In this document: positions 8,925 through 17,775 of the stretch, in pieces
Layout: each line of letters starts with the position of its first letter
Numbering within the stretch: the first letter of the stretch is position 1
Assembly: GCA_021151825.1 (NCBI GenBank)
Contig: JAGKWQ010000017.1
Coordinates: forward strand, 5,017-69,016
Length of the DNA stretch: 64,000 bases
Direction of reading: 5' to 3'
Origin: Cellvibrionaceae bacterium
Lineage (GTDB): Bacteria > Pseudomonadota > Gammaproteobacteria > Pseudomonadales > Cellvibrionaceae
The notes under the pieces: model-generated
What the model was told of the DNA's origin: nothing
The model's database searches: none
The model's input: only the letters and a program-made list of their open reading frames with translations
Made by a program: the position numbers and the translations under genes

Positions 8925-11124
8925 ATTTAAGGATTTTTACTGGCACAGACTTGAACGCGGGTGTTTTACTACGCGGGTCATGTGTGGTTGCAATCAATAC
9001 ATTCGCTTCCGGGTAATAGGCCATCAAATTTCCTTGTGGCAAATCAAAACCAACCGCTTTTACCGCAGTCATCGCCCCATGCATGGATGTGATGTCTACA
9101 AGTTCTCCAGCTTCAATCCCCAACTCTTTCATATCATCAGGATTCATTAATACAGACCAACGTGAATCTGTACCTCTGTAAGAATCACTTTCTTCGTAAA
9201 TAATGGAGTTAAATTGGCCTTCGCTGCGGATACTTGCGAGCATAAATGGAAATTCGGTGTTTTCAATGATGGTGTTAAGTGAATGGGTTTTGAATTGGGC
9301 TTTTTGATTTTTGGTGTGAAATACAGCTTCATCGAGAAGGCGGTTTTTAATGGTAAATTCCTGTTTGGTTGCTCCAATATCCTTTAAGTTTTCAAGGCCA
9401 GGAATTGTTTTTGCGATAGCAGCGCGAATTGAATTATGCTTTTTAAATTGTTGGAAATGATACGCAGCAGCGGGTAATAACCGGATACCTAATTCACATA
9501 AAATTTCTACTTCCGGTTTTACATTATGCAGCCGATCTATACCGCCATCGCTTAAACGTACATAGTTAAACATTGATTCCTGAGTTGTTGGTTGCCATTC
9601 TTCATCACGCGCAGTGACAGGCAAAATCAGCGCCTCACTATTTTCTACACCATTGATATGACCAGCGTTGAGTGTTGTCGTTAAGTAAACTTTGAATGGA
9701 ATTTTGTCCAGTGCTGTGCGTGCCCACTCGGTATTGGGGGTTGCAGAAAATAAATTGCCACCCATGATTAGCGCAGTATTTATTTTTCCATCGAAAGCAG
9801 CTTGTAAACAGGCGAGGGTATCCATGCCGGGTGTACGTGGTAACTGGATATCCAACTGCTGTTCCAGTTTCTCCAGCACATCTTCTGCCAACACCGGTTT
9901 AACACCGACGGTACCGATACCTTGCACGTTACTGTGGCCACGTAACGGTAATAATCCGGCCGCCGGTTTGCCAATCATCCCGCGCAATAATGCAAGGTTG
10001 GCAATAGCTTCTACATTTTCAACACCGTTCAGGTGATGAGTAATTCCCATTCCCCAGGCAAATATAGCGCGTTCAGATTTTGCATACGCATTGGCGAGTT
10101 GAATAATTTTTTCTTGCGTTACACCACAATAATTTACGATTGTTTGCCAATCGGTATCTTCCAGTTCCTGTTTAAATACATAGAAATCGTCGGTGTGTTG
10201 TGCAATAAAACCGGAATCGATTTGCTGGTTTTCAATTAATGCTTTTGCGATACCTTTGAGCAGCGCCAGATCGCTACCTATTTTGGGCTGCACATATTCC
10301 GATGCAATCCAGGTGCCGCCACTCAACATGGATTTTGCACTTTTGGGAACCGCGAAACGGACTAATCCTGGCTCTTTTGCGGGATTAATAACGATGACTT
10401 GTCCACCTCGCTCGCGACAATTTTTCAATTGGTGCACAAAACGCGGATGATTGGAGGCCGGGTTTGCTCCAATCACAAAAATGCAATCGCAATTACCCAC
10501 ATCCTCCAAAGAAACTGTGGCAGTACCAGTGCCTATCACATTATATAAACCAACACCGGTTGCTTGATGGCAGTAATAAGAGCAGTTGTTGACATTGTTA
10601 GTGCCGTACAGCCGTGCGAGCAATTGCAATACAAATCCGGCTTCATTGGATGATCGGCCTGATGAGTAAAAAAAACTTTGTTCGGGTGTTGCTGCGGAAA
10701 ATGCTTGCGCCATTTTGTCGAGCGCAAATGCCCAGGTGACGGGAGTGTATTTATCACTATCCGCAGTTTTAAATAAGGGATTATTCAGTCGCCCCAAATG
10801 CTCCAGCTCATAGGCGCTGAGTTGTTTGAAATCTTCCAATGTATGTGCAAATAAATCTTCGGGAATAGGCAGTTGGATATCGGTTGATTGTGCCTGGATA
10901 CTTTTATTGCAAACTGAAGGAAATTCATCTTTTTCATTGGTCATTCCCCCGCGTTGCCCGCCCATCCCCAAACCGCAGGCTTTGCACGTATTTTTACTAT
11001 TTAATGCTTTAGCGGAATTCAGCAGGCCGATACGGGCAACTGTTTTGAGCGTATAAAGTACTTTTTTTGGACCGCCGCCGACTATAGTGATTGCTTCGGT
11101 GGTAGAGGTATCTTTGATTGACAT
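8917..11124 (-). CDS. FdhF/YdeP-family molybdopterin oxidoreductase
   Basis: Putative cytoplasmic molybdopterin-guanine-dinucleotide oxidoreductase related to formate dehydrogenase H. The 735-residue length is near E. coli YdeP (759). Near the N-terminus the Cys motif TCKACGLGMGGQRGGMTNE (about 45-63) replaces the classical four-Cys cluster site, as is typical of the YdeP branch. Molybdopterin-binding features are SSGRSSNEAGFVLQLLARLYG, GANPASNHPRF, WGMGITHHLNGVENVEAIANL and RGHSNVQGIGTVGV. The C-terminal molydop-binding domain contains the segment ITSMHGAMTAVKAVGFDLP. No fdhD, subunit or electron-transfer gene is adjacent, so substrate and partner are unknown. Confidence 0.88.
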   Translation of the reverse strand: MSIKDTSTTEAITIVGGGPKKVLYTLKTVARIGLLNSAKALNSKNTCKACGLGMGGQRGGMTNEKDEFPSVCNKSIQAQSTDIQLPIPEDLFAHTLEDFKQLSAYELEHLGRLNNPLFKTADSDKYTPVTWAFALDKMAQAFSAATPEQSFFYSSGRSSNEAGFVLQLLARLYGTNNVNNCSYYCHQATGVGLYNVIGTGTATVSLEDVGNCDCIFVIGANPASNHPRFVHQLKNCRERGGQVIVINPAKEPGLVRFAVPKSAKSMLSGGTWIASEYVQPKIGSDLALLKGIAKALIENQQIDSGFIAQHTDDFYVFKQELEDTDWQTIVNYCGVTQEKIIQLANAYAKSERAIFAWGMGITHHLNGVENVEAIANLALLRGMIGKPAAGLLPLRGHSNVQGIGTVGVKPVLAEDVLEKLEQQLDIQLPRTPGMDTLACLQAAFDGKINTALIMGGNLFSATPNTEWARTALDKIPFKVYLTTTLNAGHINGVENSEALILPVTARDEEWQPTTQESMFNYVRLSDGGIDRLHNVKPEVEILCELGIRLLPAAAYHFQQFKKHNSIRAAIAKTIPGLENLKDIGATKQEFTIKNRLLDEAVFHTKNQKAQFKTHSLNTIIENTEFPFMLASIRSEGQFNSIIYEESDSYRGTDSRWSVLMNPDDMKELGIEAGELVDITSMHGAMTAVKAVGFDLPQGNLMAYYPEANVLIATTHDPRSKTPAFKSVPVKILKSR

Positions 11125-11357
11125 AATTTCATCACATGCCGGAATATTTTTTGGAGGGTAGGCGGGAATGTTTATGATTGCAATACGTCAAATGGCGACG
11201 GTCTTATCGGATGAGGCTGGAATTGCAGAATCGATTGATAACACTGGTGTTTTTATAGGCACCAGGTACAAATGTTTACATTCATTTCCCCATTGAGTGA
11301 ATAAGCTGCGGCGCCACGAAAAGTTTTATTAGTTGCTTAATGAATGAGGTTGTTGGA

Positions 11358-11960
11358 ATGTATTTGAGATGGCTTGTTGGGATTGTTTTTGTGTTGCTGC
11401 TGGGTGGATGTAAAGACCTGTTGAACAAGCCATTGGAGGGGGAAGAGGACGATTTATCTCGTTATGTGCTTGCAGGAAACTGGGTGGCGGAAGATAAAGG
11501 CACTCGGCTTGAGTTGAAGAAAACGGATAAGGCTGGATGGTATCAGTTCTCTGTACAGGAACCTGATCGTTTGGTTGAGGGAAAAGCCCGGGTTGCAGGT
11601 TTCAAACGTAAACTTGCGCTGAGTGTCGAAATGACGAGCCTCCGGATTAATGGTGAACCGTTGGTGCGTGATGATAAGCAGGCGTATTTTCTGGTTGGCG
11701 TTTATTACAGCGATGATGAATTGCGTATAGCGCCGGCTGATATGGGAAAGTTTGAGCGCAACTTTTCCGATTACTTTTTTGCTGTCCCTATTGAGACCGC
11801 TGCCTTCTGTATTAGAGGTAATGAGAATTGCAAGAAAACGTTTACCTCCGGCAATCTCCTGGTTTCTAAAAATCGCCGCAAGTTTAACGAGGACTTTGTT
11901 AAGCGTTTCAGGACGGTTTTTCCTCGTAGCGAATCCATTGTTTTTGTTCCTGCCACGTAA
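11358..11960 (+). CDS. Hypothetical lipoprotein
   Basis: Unrecognised exported protein of 200 residues from the ATG at 11358. That start is preferred because GAGG lies 8 bases upstream. An in-frame ATG at 11340 would add six residues but has no ribosome-binding site. The N-terminus is a type II signal peptide with lipobox LLGGC. The mature part (starting KDLLNKPLEGEED) has a strand-rich pattern with GNWVAEDKGTRLELKKTD, resembling small lipocalin-like or META-like beta-barrels, but no family is certain. Asp at +3 after the lipid cysteine says little about final location. The gene stands alone, with a candidate small RNA starting about 130 bases downstream. Confidence 0.75.
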   Translation: MYLRWLVGIVFVLLLGGCKDLLNKPLEGEEDDLSRYVLAGNWVAEDKGTRLELKKTDKAGWYQFSVQEPDRLVEGKARVAGFKRKLALSVEMTSLRINGEPLVRDDKQAYFLVGVYYSDDELRIAPADMGKFERNFSDYFFAVPIETAAFCIRGNENCKKTFTSGNLLVSKNRRKFNEDFVKRFRTVFPRSESIVFVPAT

Positions 11961-12058
11961 TATTCATTCGGCATAATAAATTTGGTTACCGGAATATCTG
12001 TTAGGGCTAACATTGATACCGGTACCCGACAATTTTTCAGTTGTCATCAAAAATATGT

Positions 12059-12087
12059 TTGACAGCGCTGTCATAAGGTTTTAAAGT
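12059..12087 (+). promoter_or_regulatory. Promoter of candidate small RNA (TTGACA-17-TAAAGT)
   Basis: TTGACA at 12059-12064 and TAAAGT at 12082-12087 are separated by 17 bp. The -35 box is exact to consensus and the -10 box matches 4 of 6. The start would be near 12094, and a strong terminator lies 133 bases further with no open frame between. Confidence 0.65.
12060..12073. promoter_or_regulatory. LacI-type operator palindrome TGACAGCGCTGTCA
   Basis: A 14-bp perfect palindrome with the central CG typical of LacI/GalR-family operators. It covers the last five bases of the -35 box and part of the spacer, a position suited to repression. The related palindrome GACAACGTTGTC lies at 23812-23823 in the same position relative to the promoter of a GH16-like gene. 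A looser GACAA/TTGTC pair lies just upstream at 12028-12045. Confidence 0.65.
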
Positions 12088-12093
12088 AACCTT

Positions 12094-12226
12094 GGTTGAT
12101 TGAATATCGGACTTAAAAAACCTGATTAAGTCCAGTTTTAAATGGTTAATGGTCTCTCACCGTCGATGTCTGGTTGATGCATCGACGTCTCCCTCTTGCC
12201 CTCTGAATTTCAGAGGGCTTTTTTTT
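12094..12226 (+). ncRNA. Candidate small RNA with three stem-loops
   Basis: Between the lipoprotein gene and serC lies a self-contained unit of promoter, structured non-coding stretch and terminator. The predicted 133-nt transcript holds stem 1 (GGACTTAA 12109-12116 with TTAAGTCC 12126-12133), stem 2 (CGTCGATG 12161-12168 with CATCGACG 12180-12187) and the terminator stem (12198-12218) followed by eight Ts. Stems 1 and 2 are perfect 8-bp helices. No frame of useful length with a ribosome-binding site is present. It does not match a small RNA I know. It could instead be a terminated serC leader, but serC starts 240 bases beyond the terminator. Confidence 0.6.
12198..12226 (+). terminator. Strong Rho-independent terminator of the candidate small RNA
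   Basis: GCCCTCTGA pairs with TCAGAGGGC around a 3-base loop, giving about 9 GC-rich pairs, and eight Ts follow. This is among the strongest terminators in the window. Confidence 0.9.
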
Positions 12227-12467
12227 AATTTCCCGTTTTGGTTTGGCTGTTAGCGTAATCACTTTGTGTTTTACTTTACGCGTACAGGTGTTTCATTTCA
12301 TTCATAATTCTTGTGCTTCTGACTAGGTTATTCAGTGCTTAGCTGGCATAATCGACGCCCCGAATTTTCCGGGTTTGCCCTGAGTAAGTGTTTAAGGGTG
12401 AGCCCCTTATGGCGAGCCAAGCCGTTATGGCTGTAAGGCGCGCTTTCCTGTCAGCTAGAGGATTACC
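12227..12467 (+). other. serC upstream region with leader hairpins
   Basis: This 241-base stretch carries no gene. CATAAT near 12346 could be a -10 box for serC, though no good -35 box is seen. Downstream, CCCG-N7-CGGG (about 12359-12373) and AAGGG-TGAGC-CCCTT (about 12393-12407) could fold in the leader. No known riboswitch was recognised. Confidence 0.4.
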
Positions 12468-13583
12468 ATGAAGCCAGCCGTAAAACCCCGCAACCCCAAT
12501 TTCTCATCTGGCCCTTGTAGCAAGCGCCCGGGCTACAGCCTTGATCAACTTGATATCTCTACCCTTGGCCGCTCGCATCGCTCAACCATTGGCAAAGCAG
12601 CACTTCAACGCGCATGTGACGATACTGCCGAGTTGCTTGGTTTGCCGGAAGGTTATCGCGTAGGCGTGGTTCCCGGTTCAGACACCGGTGCGGTTGAAAT
12701 GGCCATGTGGTCTTTGTTAGGTGCACGCGGTGTAGATATTTTGCAATGGGAGTCTTTCGGTAAAGGTTGGTTGAGCGATGCCACTAAAGAGTTGAAGTTG
12801 GCTGTGAATGCTCATGAAGCTGATTACGGTTTGCTGCCGGATTTGTCCAAAGTTAATTTTGATAATGACGTAATTTTCACTTGGAACGGCACCACCTCCG
12901 GTGTAAAAGTTCCTAATGGTGACTGGATTCCGGCTGATCGCAAAGGCCTGACTATTTGCGATGCGACCTCTGCCGTATTTGCGATGGATTTGCCTTGGGA
13001 CAAGCTCGACGTCATCACTTACAGCTGGCAAAAAGTTCTCGGCGGTGAAGGTGCTCACGGGATGTTGATTCTGAGTCCGCGCGCTGTTGAGCGCTTGGAA
13101 ACCTACAAACCAAGCTGGCCGATGCCGAAATTGTTCCGCATGACCAGCGGTGGCAAGTTACAGGAAGGTATTTTTAAAGGTGACACCATCAATACTCCAT
13201 CCATGCTGGCTGTTGCCGATTATCTGGATGCGCTGGATTGGGTTCGTTCTATCGGTGGCGTGAAAGAAACTATTGCTCGCTCTAATGCTAACCTGGATGT
13301 GTTGAAGCGATTTGTCGCCGCCAATGACTGGATCGACTTTTTGGCGCAGACTCCGGAAACCCTATCAAACACCAGTGTGTGCTTCACCTTGAAAGCAACT
13401 CCTGATCAGGTAAAAGCCTTGATCAAGTTGTTGGATAAAGAAGGCGTGGCCTATGACATTGGCGCTTACCGCGATGCGCCACCGGGCTTGCGTTTCTGGG
13501 CTGGTGCTACGGTTGGTGCGGAAGATCTTGAAGCCGTTTTGCCCTGGTTGACCTGGGCTTACAACGAAGTCACGGCCGCTTGA
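12468..13583 (+). CDS. serC: Phosphoserine aminotransferase
   Basis: PLP enzyme converting 3-phosphohydroxypyruvate and glutamate to phosphoserine in serine biosynthesis. The 371-residue protein is the short class V type that starts NPNFSSGPCSKRPGY, like the Methanosarcina/alphaproteobacterial subfamily rather than E. coli SerC. Substrate-phosphate and PLP contacts are visible in LGRSHRS and VPGSDTGAVEMAMWS. The PLP lysine is in TYSWQKVLGGEGAHG. serA follows after a terminator, so the first two steps of the pathway are neighbours but probably only partly co-transcribed. The non-E. coli subtype is worth noting for a gammaproteobacterium. Confidence 0.93.
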   Translation: MKPAVKPRNPNFSSGPCSKRPGYSLDQLDISTLGRSHRSTIGKAALQRACDDTAELLGLPEGYRVGVVPGSDTGAVEMAMWSLLGARGVDILQWESFGKGWLSDATKELKLAVNAHEADYGLLPDLSKVNFDNDVIFTWNGTTSGVKVPNGDWIPADRKGLTICDATSAVFAMDLPWDKLDVITYSWQKVLGGEGAHGMLILSPRAVERLETYKPSWPMPKLFRMTSGGKLQEGIFKGDTINTPSMLAVADYLDALDWVRSIGGVKETIARSNANLDVLKRFVAANDWIDFLAQTPETLSNTSVCFTLKATPDQVKALIKLLDKEGVAYDIGAYRDAPPGLRFWAGATVGAEDLEAVLPWLTWAYNEVTAA

Positions 13584-13605
13584 TATTGATTGATGTAACG
13601 ACTCA

Positions 13606-13630
13606 GGCCGTGTTTTTACACGGCCTTTTT
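13606..13630 (+). terminator. Rho-independent terminator between serC and serA
   Basis: GGCCGTGT pairs with ACACGGCC around four Ts, then TTTTTG. It lies wholly within the 73-base gap, so serA probably depends on read-through or its own promoter. Confidence 0.85.
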
Positions 13631-13656
13631 GTTAGCAGATTTGAGGAAGAAAGCTC

Positions 13657-14832
13657 ATGTTTAAAATAAAAACTTACAATGCGATTTCGGTAAAAGGCCT
13701 TAATCGTTTCCCCCGCGAAAACTACGAAGTTGCCAGCGATATTGGTGCTCCTGATGCCTATATTTTGCGCAGCCATAAATTGCAGGGCGAGCCTTTACCT
13801 GAATCGGTAAAAGCGGTTGCCCGTGCTGGTGCTGGCACCAACAATGTTCCGGTTGAGGAATACACCAAAAAAGGTGTGGTAGTTTTTAACTCTCCGGGTG
13901 CCAACGCTAACGCCGTTAAAGAACTGGTGCTGGCCGGCATGTTGCTGGGATCGCGTGGTATTGTTTCCGGCATGAATTATGTGAATGGTTTAACTCACAT
14001 GACCGATGCCGATGAAATGTCCAAACTGCTGGAAAAAGAAAAATCCAATTTTGCCGGAATGGAAGTTCAGGGAAAAACCCTGGGTATTGTCGGCTTGGGC
14101 GCGATTGGTTCTTTGATTGCTGATGCGGCACTCGCATTGGGAATGAATGTAGTGGGTTTCGATCCGGCATTATCTGTAGAAGCTGCATGGCGTTTGCCAA
14201 ACCAGGTTGGTCGTATGGAGAACCTGCAATCATTATTGGCGCGCTCGGACTACATCACTTTACATGTGCCTGCGATTCCTGCGACCAAGCATTTAATCAA
14301 TGCTGATACCCTGAAAGTCTTCAAAAAGGGTGCAGTGCTGCTGAATTTTGCGCGTGAAGCGATTGTAGATGCGCATGCGGTAGTTGAAAGTTTGGATGCT
14401 GGCCATTTGGGCAAATACATTTGCGATTTCCCCGAGCCAATTCTGCTCAACCGCAATGATGTGTTGGCGATGCCACACATCGGTGCCAGCACCGAAGAGG
14501 CTGAGGAAAACTGCGCAATTATGGCTGCAGATCAGTTGGTGGATTACCTGGAAAACGGCAACATAAAAAATTCCGTGAATTTCCCGGCGGTATCGATGGA
14601 TCGCAATCAAAATATTGGTGCACGTATTACATTCTCTAACGAAAATGTGTCCGGCGTTCTTGGTCACGTGCTTTCAGTGTTGGCGGATAATAAAGTCAAT
14701 GTGATCGATATGGTGAATAAAAGTCGTGGCGATGTTGCGTACAATATTATCGATGTTGAGCAAGCTCCGGCTGCAAGCGTTATCGATGCGCTGGCTAAAG
14801 TTGAGCATGTAATCGCGGTGCGTGTGATTTAA
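13657..14832 (+). CDS. serA: D-3-phosphoglycerate dehydrogenase
   Basis: NAD-dependent first enzyme of serine biosynthesis. The 391-residue protein is shorter than E. coli SerA (410). It has the split catalytic domain, a Rossmann domain with LGIVGLGAIGSLIADAA (about 141-157), the catalytic Arg in NFAREAIVD, and the catalytic His in MPHIGASTEEAEENCA. A C-terminal ACT domain (about 320-391, with SGVLGHVLSVLADNKVNVID) would sense serine. AGGAAG precedes the ATG. Its position after serC fits the pathway order. Confidence 0.95.
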   Translation: MFKIKTYNAISVKGLNRFPRENYEVASDIGAPDAYILRSHKLQGEPLPESVKAVARAGAGTNNVPVEEYTKKGVVVFNSPGANANAVKELVLAGMLLGSRGIVSGMNYVNGLTHMTDADEMSKLLEKEKSNFAGMEVQGKTLGIVGLGAIGSLIADAALALGMNVVGFDPALSVEAAWRLPNQVGRMENLQSLLARSDYITLHVPAIPATKHLINADTLKVFKKGAVLLNFAREAIVDAHAVVESLDAGHLGKYICDFPEPILLNRNDVLAMPHIGASTEEAEENCAIMAADQLVDYLENGNIKNSVNFPAVSMDRNQNIGARITFSNENVSGVLGHVLSVLADNKVNVIDMVNKSRGDVAYNIIDVEQAPAASVIDALAKVEHVIAVRVI

Positions 14833-14870
14833 TTTTTATCTTACCATTCAAACATTCGGGAGCAGGGTAG

Positions 14871-15194
14871 ATGTATAAACTGGTCTTCTTTGTTCCCGAA
14901 TCCCACCTTGAACTAGTAAAAACTGCTGTTTTTTCTGCCGGGGCCGGGCGCATTGGCAATTACGACCAATGTTGCTGGCAAGTGCCAGGTGTTGGGCAGT
15001 TTCGCCCATTGGCAGATGCGAATCCTTATATCGGTAGCTGCGGTCAGCTTGAAGTCTTGCATGAATATCGCGTTGAAATGATTTGTGCGAATGAGTTTAT
15101 TCAAAACGCAGTAGTTGCTTTACGAGCGACGCACCCTTATGAGGAGCCGGCTTTTGAGGTCCTCCATCTTATTGATGTGGAAGCAGGCAGATGA
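14871..15194 (+). CDS. Nif3-like (YqfO-type) small domain protein
   Basis: A 107-residue stand-alone version of the PII-like insert found in Nif3/YqfO proteins. The motifs are the N-terminal KLVFFVPESHLELVKTAVF, the Gly-rich AGAGRIGNYDQCCW, GQFRPLADANP and the C-terminal ATHPYEEPAFEVL, all characteristic. Function is not established; family members are discussed as metal- or small-molecule-binding modules. The next gene starts within its stop region (ATGA overlap, 4 bases), so it is translationally coupled to the Nudix hydrolase. Confidence 0.85.
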   Translation: MYKLVFFVPESHLELVKTAVFSAGAGRIGNYDQCCWQVPGVGQFRPLADANPYIGSCGQLEVLHEYRVEMICANEFIQNAVVALRATHPYEEPAFEVLHLIDVEAGR

Positions 15195-15775
15195 GTTTCT
15201 CCTTATTTAATACGCTTTCCACGGAATTGTCCGATTCTCTAAGCTCTGATGTCAGTCAGTCTCATGCGGCCGTCATTTTGCTATTAAGTCGCGGCGATAA
15301 CCCTGCATTACTTTTTACTAAACGGGCATTGCATTTACGTAATCATCCCGGTGAAGTTTGTTTTCCAGGTGGCATGCGTGAACCTGGTGATGTTGATTTG
15401 TTGGCGACTGCTTTGCGTGAGATGGAAGAAGAAATTGGTCTTCCTGCGCATGAGGTGCAGGTTCTTGGTCGATTGCCTGAAGCCCATACACGTGTTGGAA
15501 CCCGGGTAACTCCTTTTGTCGCGAGTTTCGATGCGAGTTATCCGCTCGTTGCTGCAATTTCTGAACTTGACTCTATTTTTATGGTGCCGCTATCGCTATT
15601 TGAGCAGGGGATTATGGTTCGTGAAGATGTCTTCGAGCGGGAGGGTCGCAGTTATACGATTCCCGTCTACCATTATCAGGAGTATGAAATCTGGGGCTTT
15701 ACGGCGGCTGTTACTGCCCGTTTTTTGTGCCTGATAACTAAAGCGAATGAGTCAAAATTGATAAATAATTCATAA
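15191..15775 (+). CDS. Nudix hydrolase, CoA pyrophosphatase (NudL)-like
   Basis: Nudix enzyme of the branch that cleaves coenzyme A and its derivatives. The 194-residue sequence has a full Nudix box beginning GGMREPGD and ending REMEEEIGL (about residues 57-81). It is preceded by LFTKRALHLRNHPGEVCFPG, the family-specific segment typical of NudL/CoAse proteins. The start overlaps the previous stop by 4 bases. The downstream fatty-acid genes use CoA thioesters, but they are separated by about 175 bases and a shared role is only inferred. Confidence 0.9.
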   Translation: MSFSLFNTLSTELSDSLSSDVSQSHAAVILLLSRGDNPALLFTKRALHLRNHPGEVCFPGGMREPGDVDLLATALREMEEEIGLPAHEVQVLGRLPEAHTRVGTRVTPFVASFDASYPLVAAISELDSIFMVPLSLFEQGIMVREDVFEREGRSYTIPVYHYQEYEIWGFTAAVTARFLCLITKANESKLINNS

Positions 15776-15951
15776 CTTTTGGTTCTTTCTGGCTATATTG
15801 ACTGGATTATTTGACATAAAAGATTCATCTAGGCAAAGATGCAGGCCAATGCTCCTCATTTTGGTGCGAGCCACACAATGATTATCAACCAGTCAGTGAT
15901 TAGATATTCACTATATTTATTTCTCGATGGGCTTTGTCCCGGTGGTTAAGG

Positions 15952-17742
15952 ATGAGCAATTACCAGACCCCTCTACGCGATATTAACTTCACACTTTTTG
16001 AACTATTGGACTACTCGGGACACTGTTCACTCATTGGCCAACCTGCATTGGACTCCGAACTGGTTAATGCATTTTTGACAGAAGCAGCACGTTTTTCTGA
16101 AGTTGTACTCGCCCCCCTTGGTCCATTGGGCGATAGAGCCGGTTGCCAGCTTATTGATGGAAAGGTAATCACTCCACCCGGCTTCAAAGAGGCTTATCAG
16201 CAATATTGTGAAGCGGGTTGGCCCACGCTGTCGCGCTCTGGCTTATATGGTGGCCAAGGTCTTCCGCAATCACTGGGAATTGTGCTGAGCGAAATCCTGG
16301 GTACACCCAATTGGGCATGGGGTATGTATGTGGGGTTATCCCAAGGTGCGATGCATACCATCGAAACCCATGGAAGCCAGCGCCAGAAACAACAATATTT
16401 GCCATCGCTTATTTCGGGGCGTTGGACCGGGACCATGTGCCTGACCGAGTCACAAGCTGGTAGTGATTTAGGATTGCTGAAAACCAAGGCTGAAGCGTGT
16501 ACTGATGGTAGTTATAAAATTACCGGTACCAAGATTTTTATCTCATCTGGCGATCATGACCTCGCCGAAAATATCGTTCACATCGTTCTTGCCCGTTTGC
16601 CGGATGCCCCTCCGGGAACCAAGGGGATTTCGCTATTCGTGGTCCCAAAAATTCTTGTTAGTGACATTGGCGAATTACAGGAGCAGAACAAAATTCATTG
16701 TTCTGCCATCGAACATAAAATGGGTATTCACGGCAATGCGACTTGCGTGTTGAATTTTGAAGGCGCTACCGGTTGGCTATTAGGGGATGTTAATAAAGGC
16801 CTGAACCAGATGTTCACTTTTATGAATCTCGCACGAATAGGTTCGGGATTGCAGGGCCTTGCCCATGGGGAGCTGGGCTATCAGATTGCACGTCGCTACG
16901 CTCGTGAGCGTTTACAGGCGCGTTCGGCCAATGGGCCTAAATACCCAAACAAAGCTGCTGACCCGATTATTGTTCATCCCGATGTGCGCCGCATGCTACT
17001 CACGCAGAAGGTTTTGGTAGAAGGGATTCGCATGCTTTGTTACTTTGCGACCTTGAAAATGGATTTAAGCCTGCACTCTGTAGAGCTTCAGGGGCGCGAT
17101 AATGCGACCGATTTGCTGGGTGTGTTAACTCCTATCGTAAAGGCATTCAGTACCGAGGTTGGTTTCGAATCTGCCAATCTTGCTGTGCAATGTTTAGGTG
17201 GACACGGTTATATTCGAGAGTGGGGGCTGGAACAAAATCTGCGCGATTGCCGTATTGCGACTCTTTACGAAGGCACTACTGGTATTCAGGCTTTGGATCT
17301 ACTTGGACGCAAAATTATTGGTTCCGGTGGCAAAACACTGTTGGTATTGGCCACTGAAATAGCGGATTTCTGCGTTGATTGTGCGAATGATGAGCAGTTG
17401 GCGCAACATGTCACACAATTGGCTACACTCAATCAGGAGTGGCAGCAATTAGGTTTGGATATTGCGGCCAAAGCGCAGGAAAACCCGGATGAAATCGGAG
17501 CCGCAGCGGTGGATTATCTGATGTATTCGGGCTATCTTGTGCTCGCTTATTTATGGCTCAGGGCAGAAAAAGTTGCGCGTGGGCAATTGGCATTCGCTCC
17601 GGAAGATACGAGTTTTTATAATGCTAAACTGGCCTCGGCTGATTTTTATTTTGCGCGCATTTTGCCGCGTACAGCAGGGTTGGTTCAGGCAATTAAGTCG
17701 GGTGCTGATAATTTAATGAATTTGCCCGATGATAGTTTCTAA
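15952..17742 (+). CDS. Acyl-CoA dehydrogenase (FadE-type/DmdC-like, long form)
   Basis: FAD enzyme introducing the 2,3 double bond into an acyl-CoA. From the ATG at 15952 it has 596 residues. An in-frame TTG 18 bases upstream is less likely. The N-terminal cap includes FELLDYSGHCSLIGQPALD. The FAD/substrate signature is TGTMCLTESQAGSDLGLLKT. The C-terminal helical region contains GGHGYIREWGLEQNLRD, and the catalytic base glutamate is in LYEGTTGIQALD. An extra C-terminal domain of about 130 residues matches the long, 600-residue type found in proteobacterial beta-oxidation and in 3-methylmercaptopropionyl-CoA dehydrogenases. It is followed by a ligase and a patatin in the same direction. Confidence 0.9.
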   Translation: MSNYQTPLRDINFTLFELLDYSGHCSLIGQPALDSELVNAFLTEAARFSEVVLAPLGPLGDRAGCQLIDGKVITPPGFKEAYQQYCEAGWPTLSRSGLYGGQGLPQSLGIVLSEILGTPNWAWGMYVGLSQGAMHTIETHGSQRQKQQYLPSLISGRWTGTMCLTESQAGSDLGLLKTKAEACTDGSYKITGTKIFISSGDHDLAENIVHIVLARLPDAPPGTKGISLFVVPKILVSDIGELQEQNKIHCSAIEHKMGIHGNATCVLNFEGATGWLLGDVNKGLNQMFTFMNLARIGSGLQGLAHGELGYQIARRYARERLQARSANGPKYPNKAADPIIVHPDVRRMLLTQKVLVEGIRMLCYFATLKMDLSLHSVELQGRDNATDLLGVLTPIVKAFSTEVGFESANLAVQCLGGHGYIREWGLEQNLRDCRIATLYEGTTGIQALDLLGRKIIGSGGKTLLVLATEIADFCVDCANDEQLAQHVTQLATLNQEWQQLGLDIAAKAQENPDEIGAAAVDYLMYSGYLVLAYLWLRAEKVARGQLAFAPEDTSFYNAKLASADFYFARILPRTAGLVQAIKSGADNLMNLPDDSF

Positions 17743-17775
17743 ACGATTTACCATAACAATAGTGGAGATACCTAC

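Noticed and set aside
12227..12467. Riboswitch ahead of serC
   Set aside because: Two small hairpins are visible but no known aptamer consensus was recognised, and the alphaproteobacterial serC motif layout is absent.
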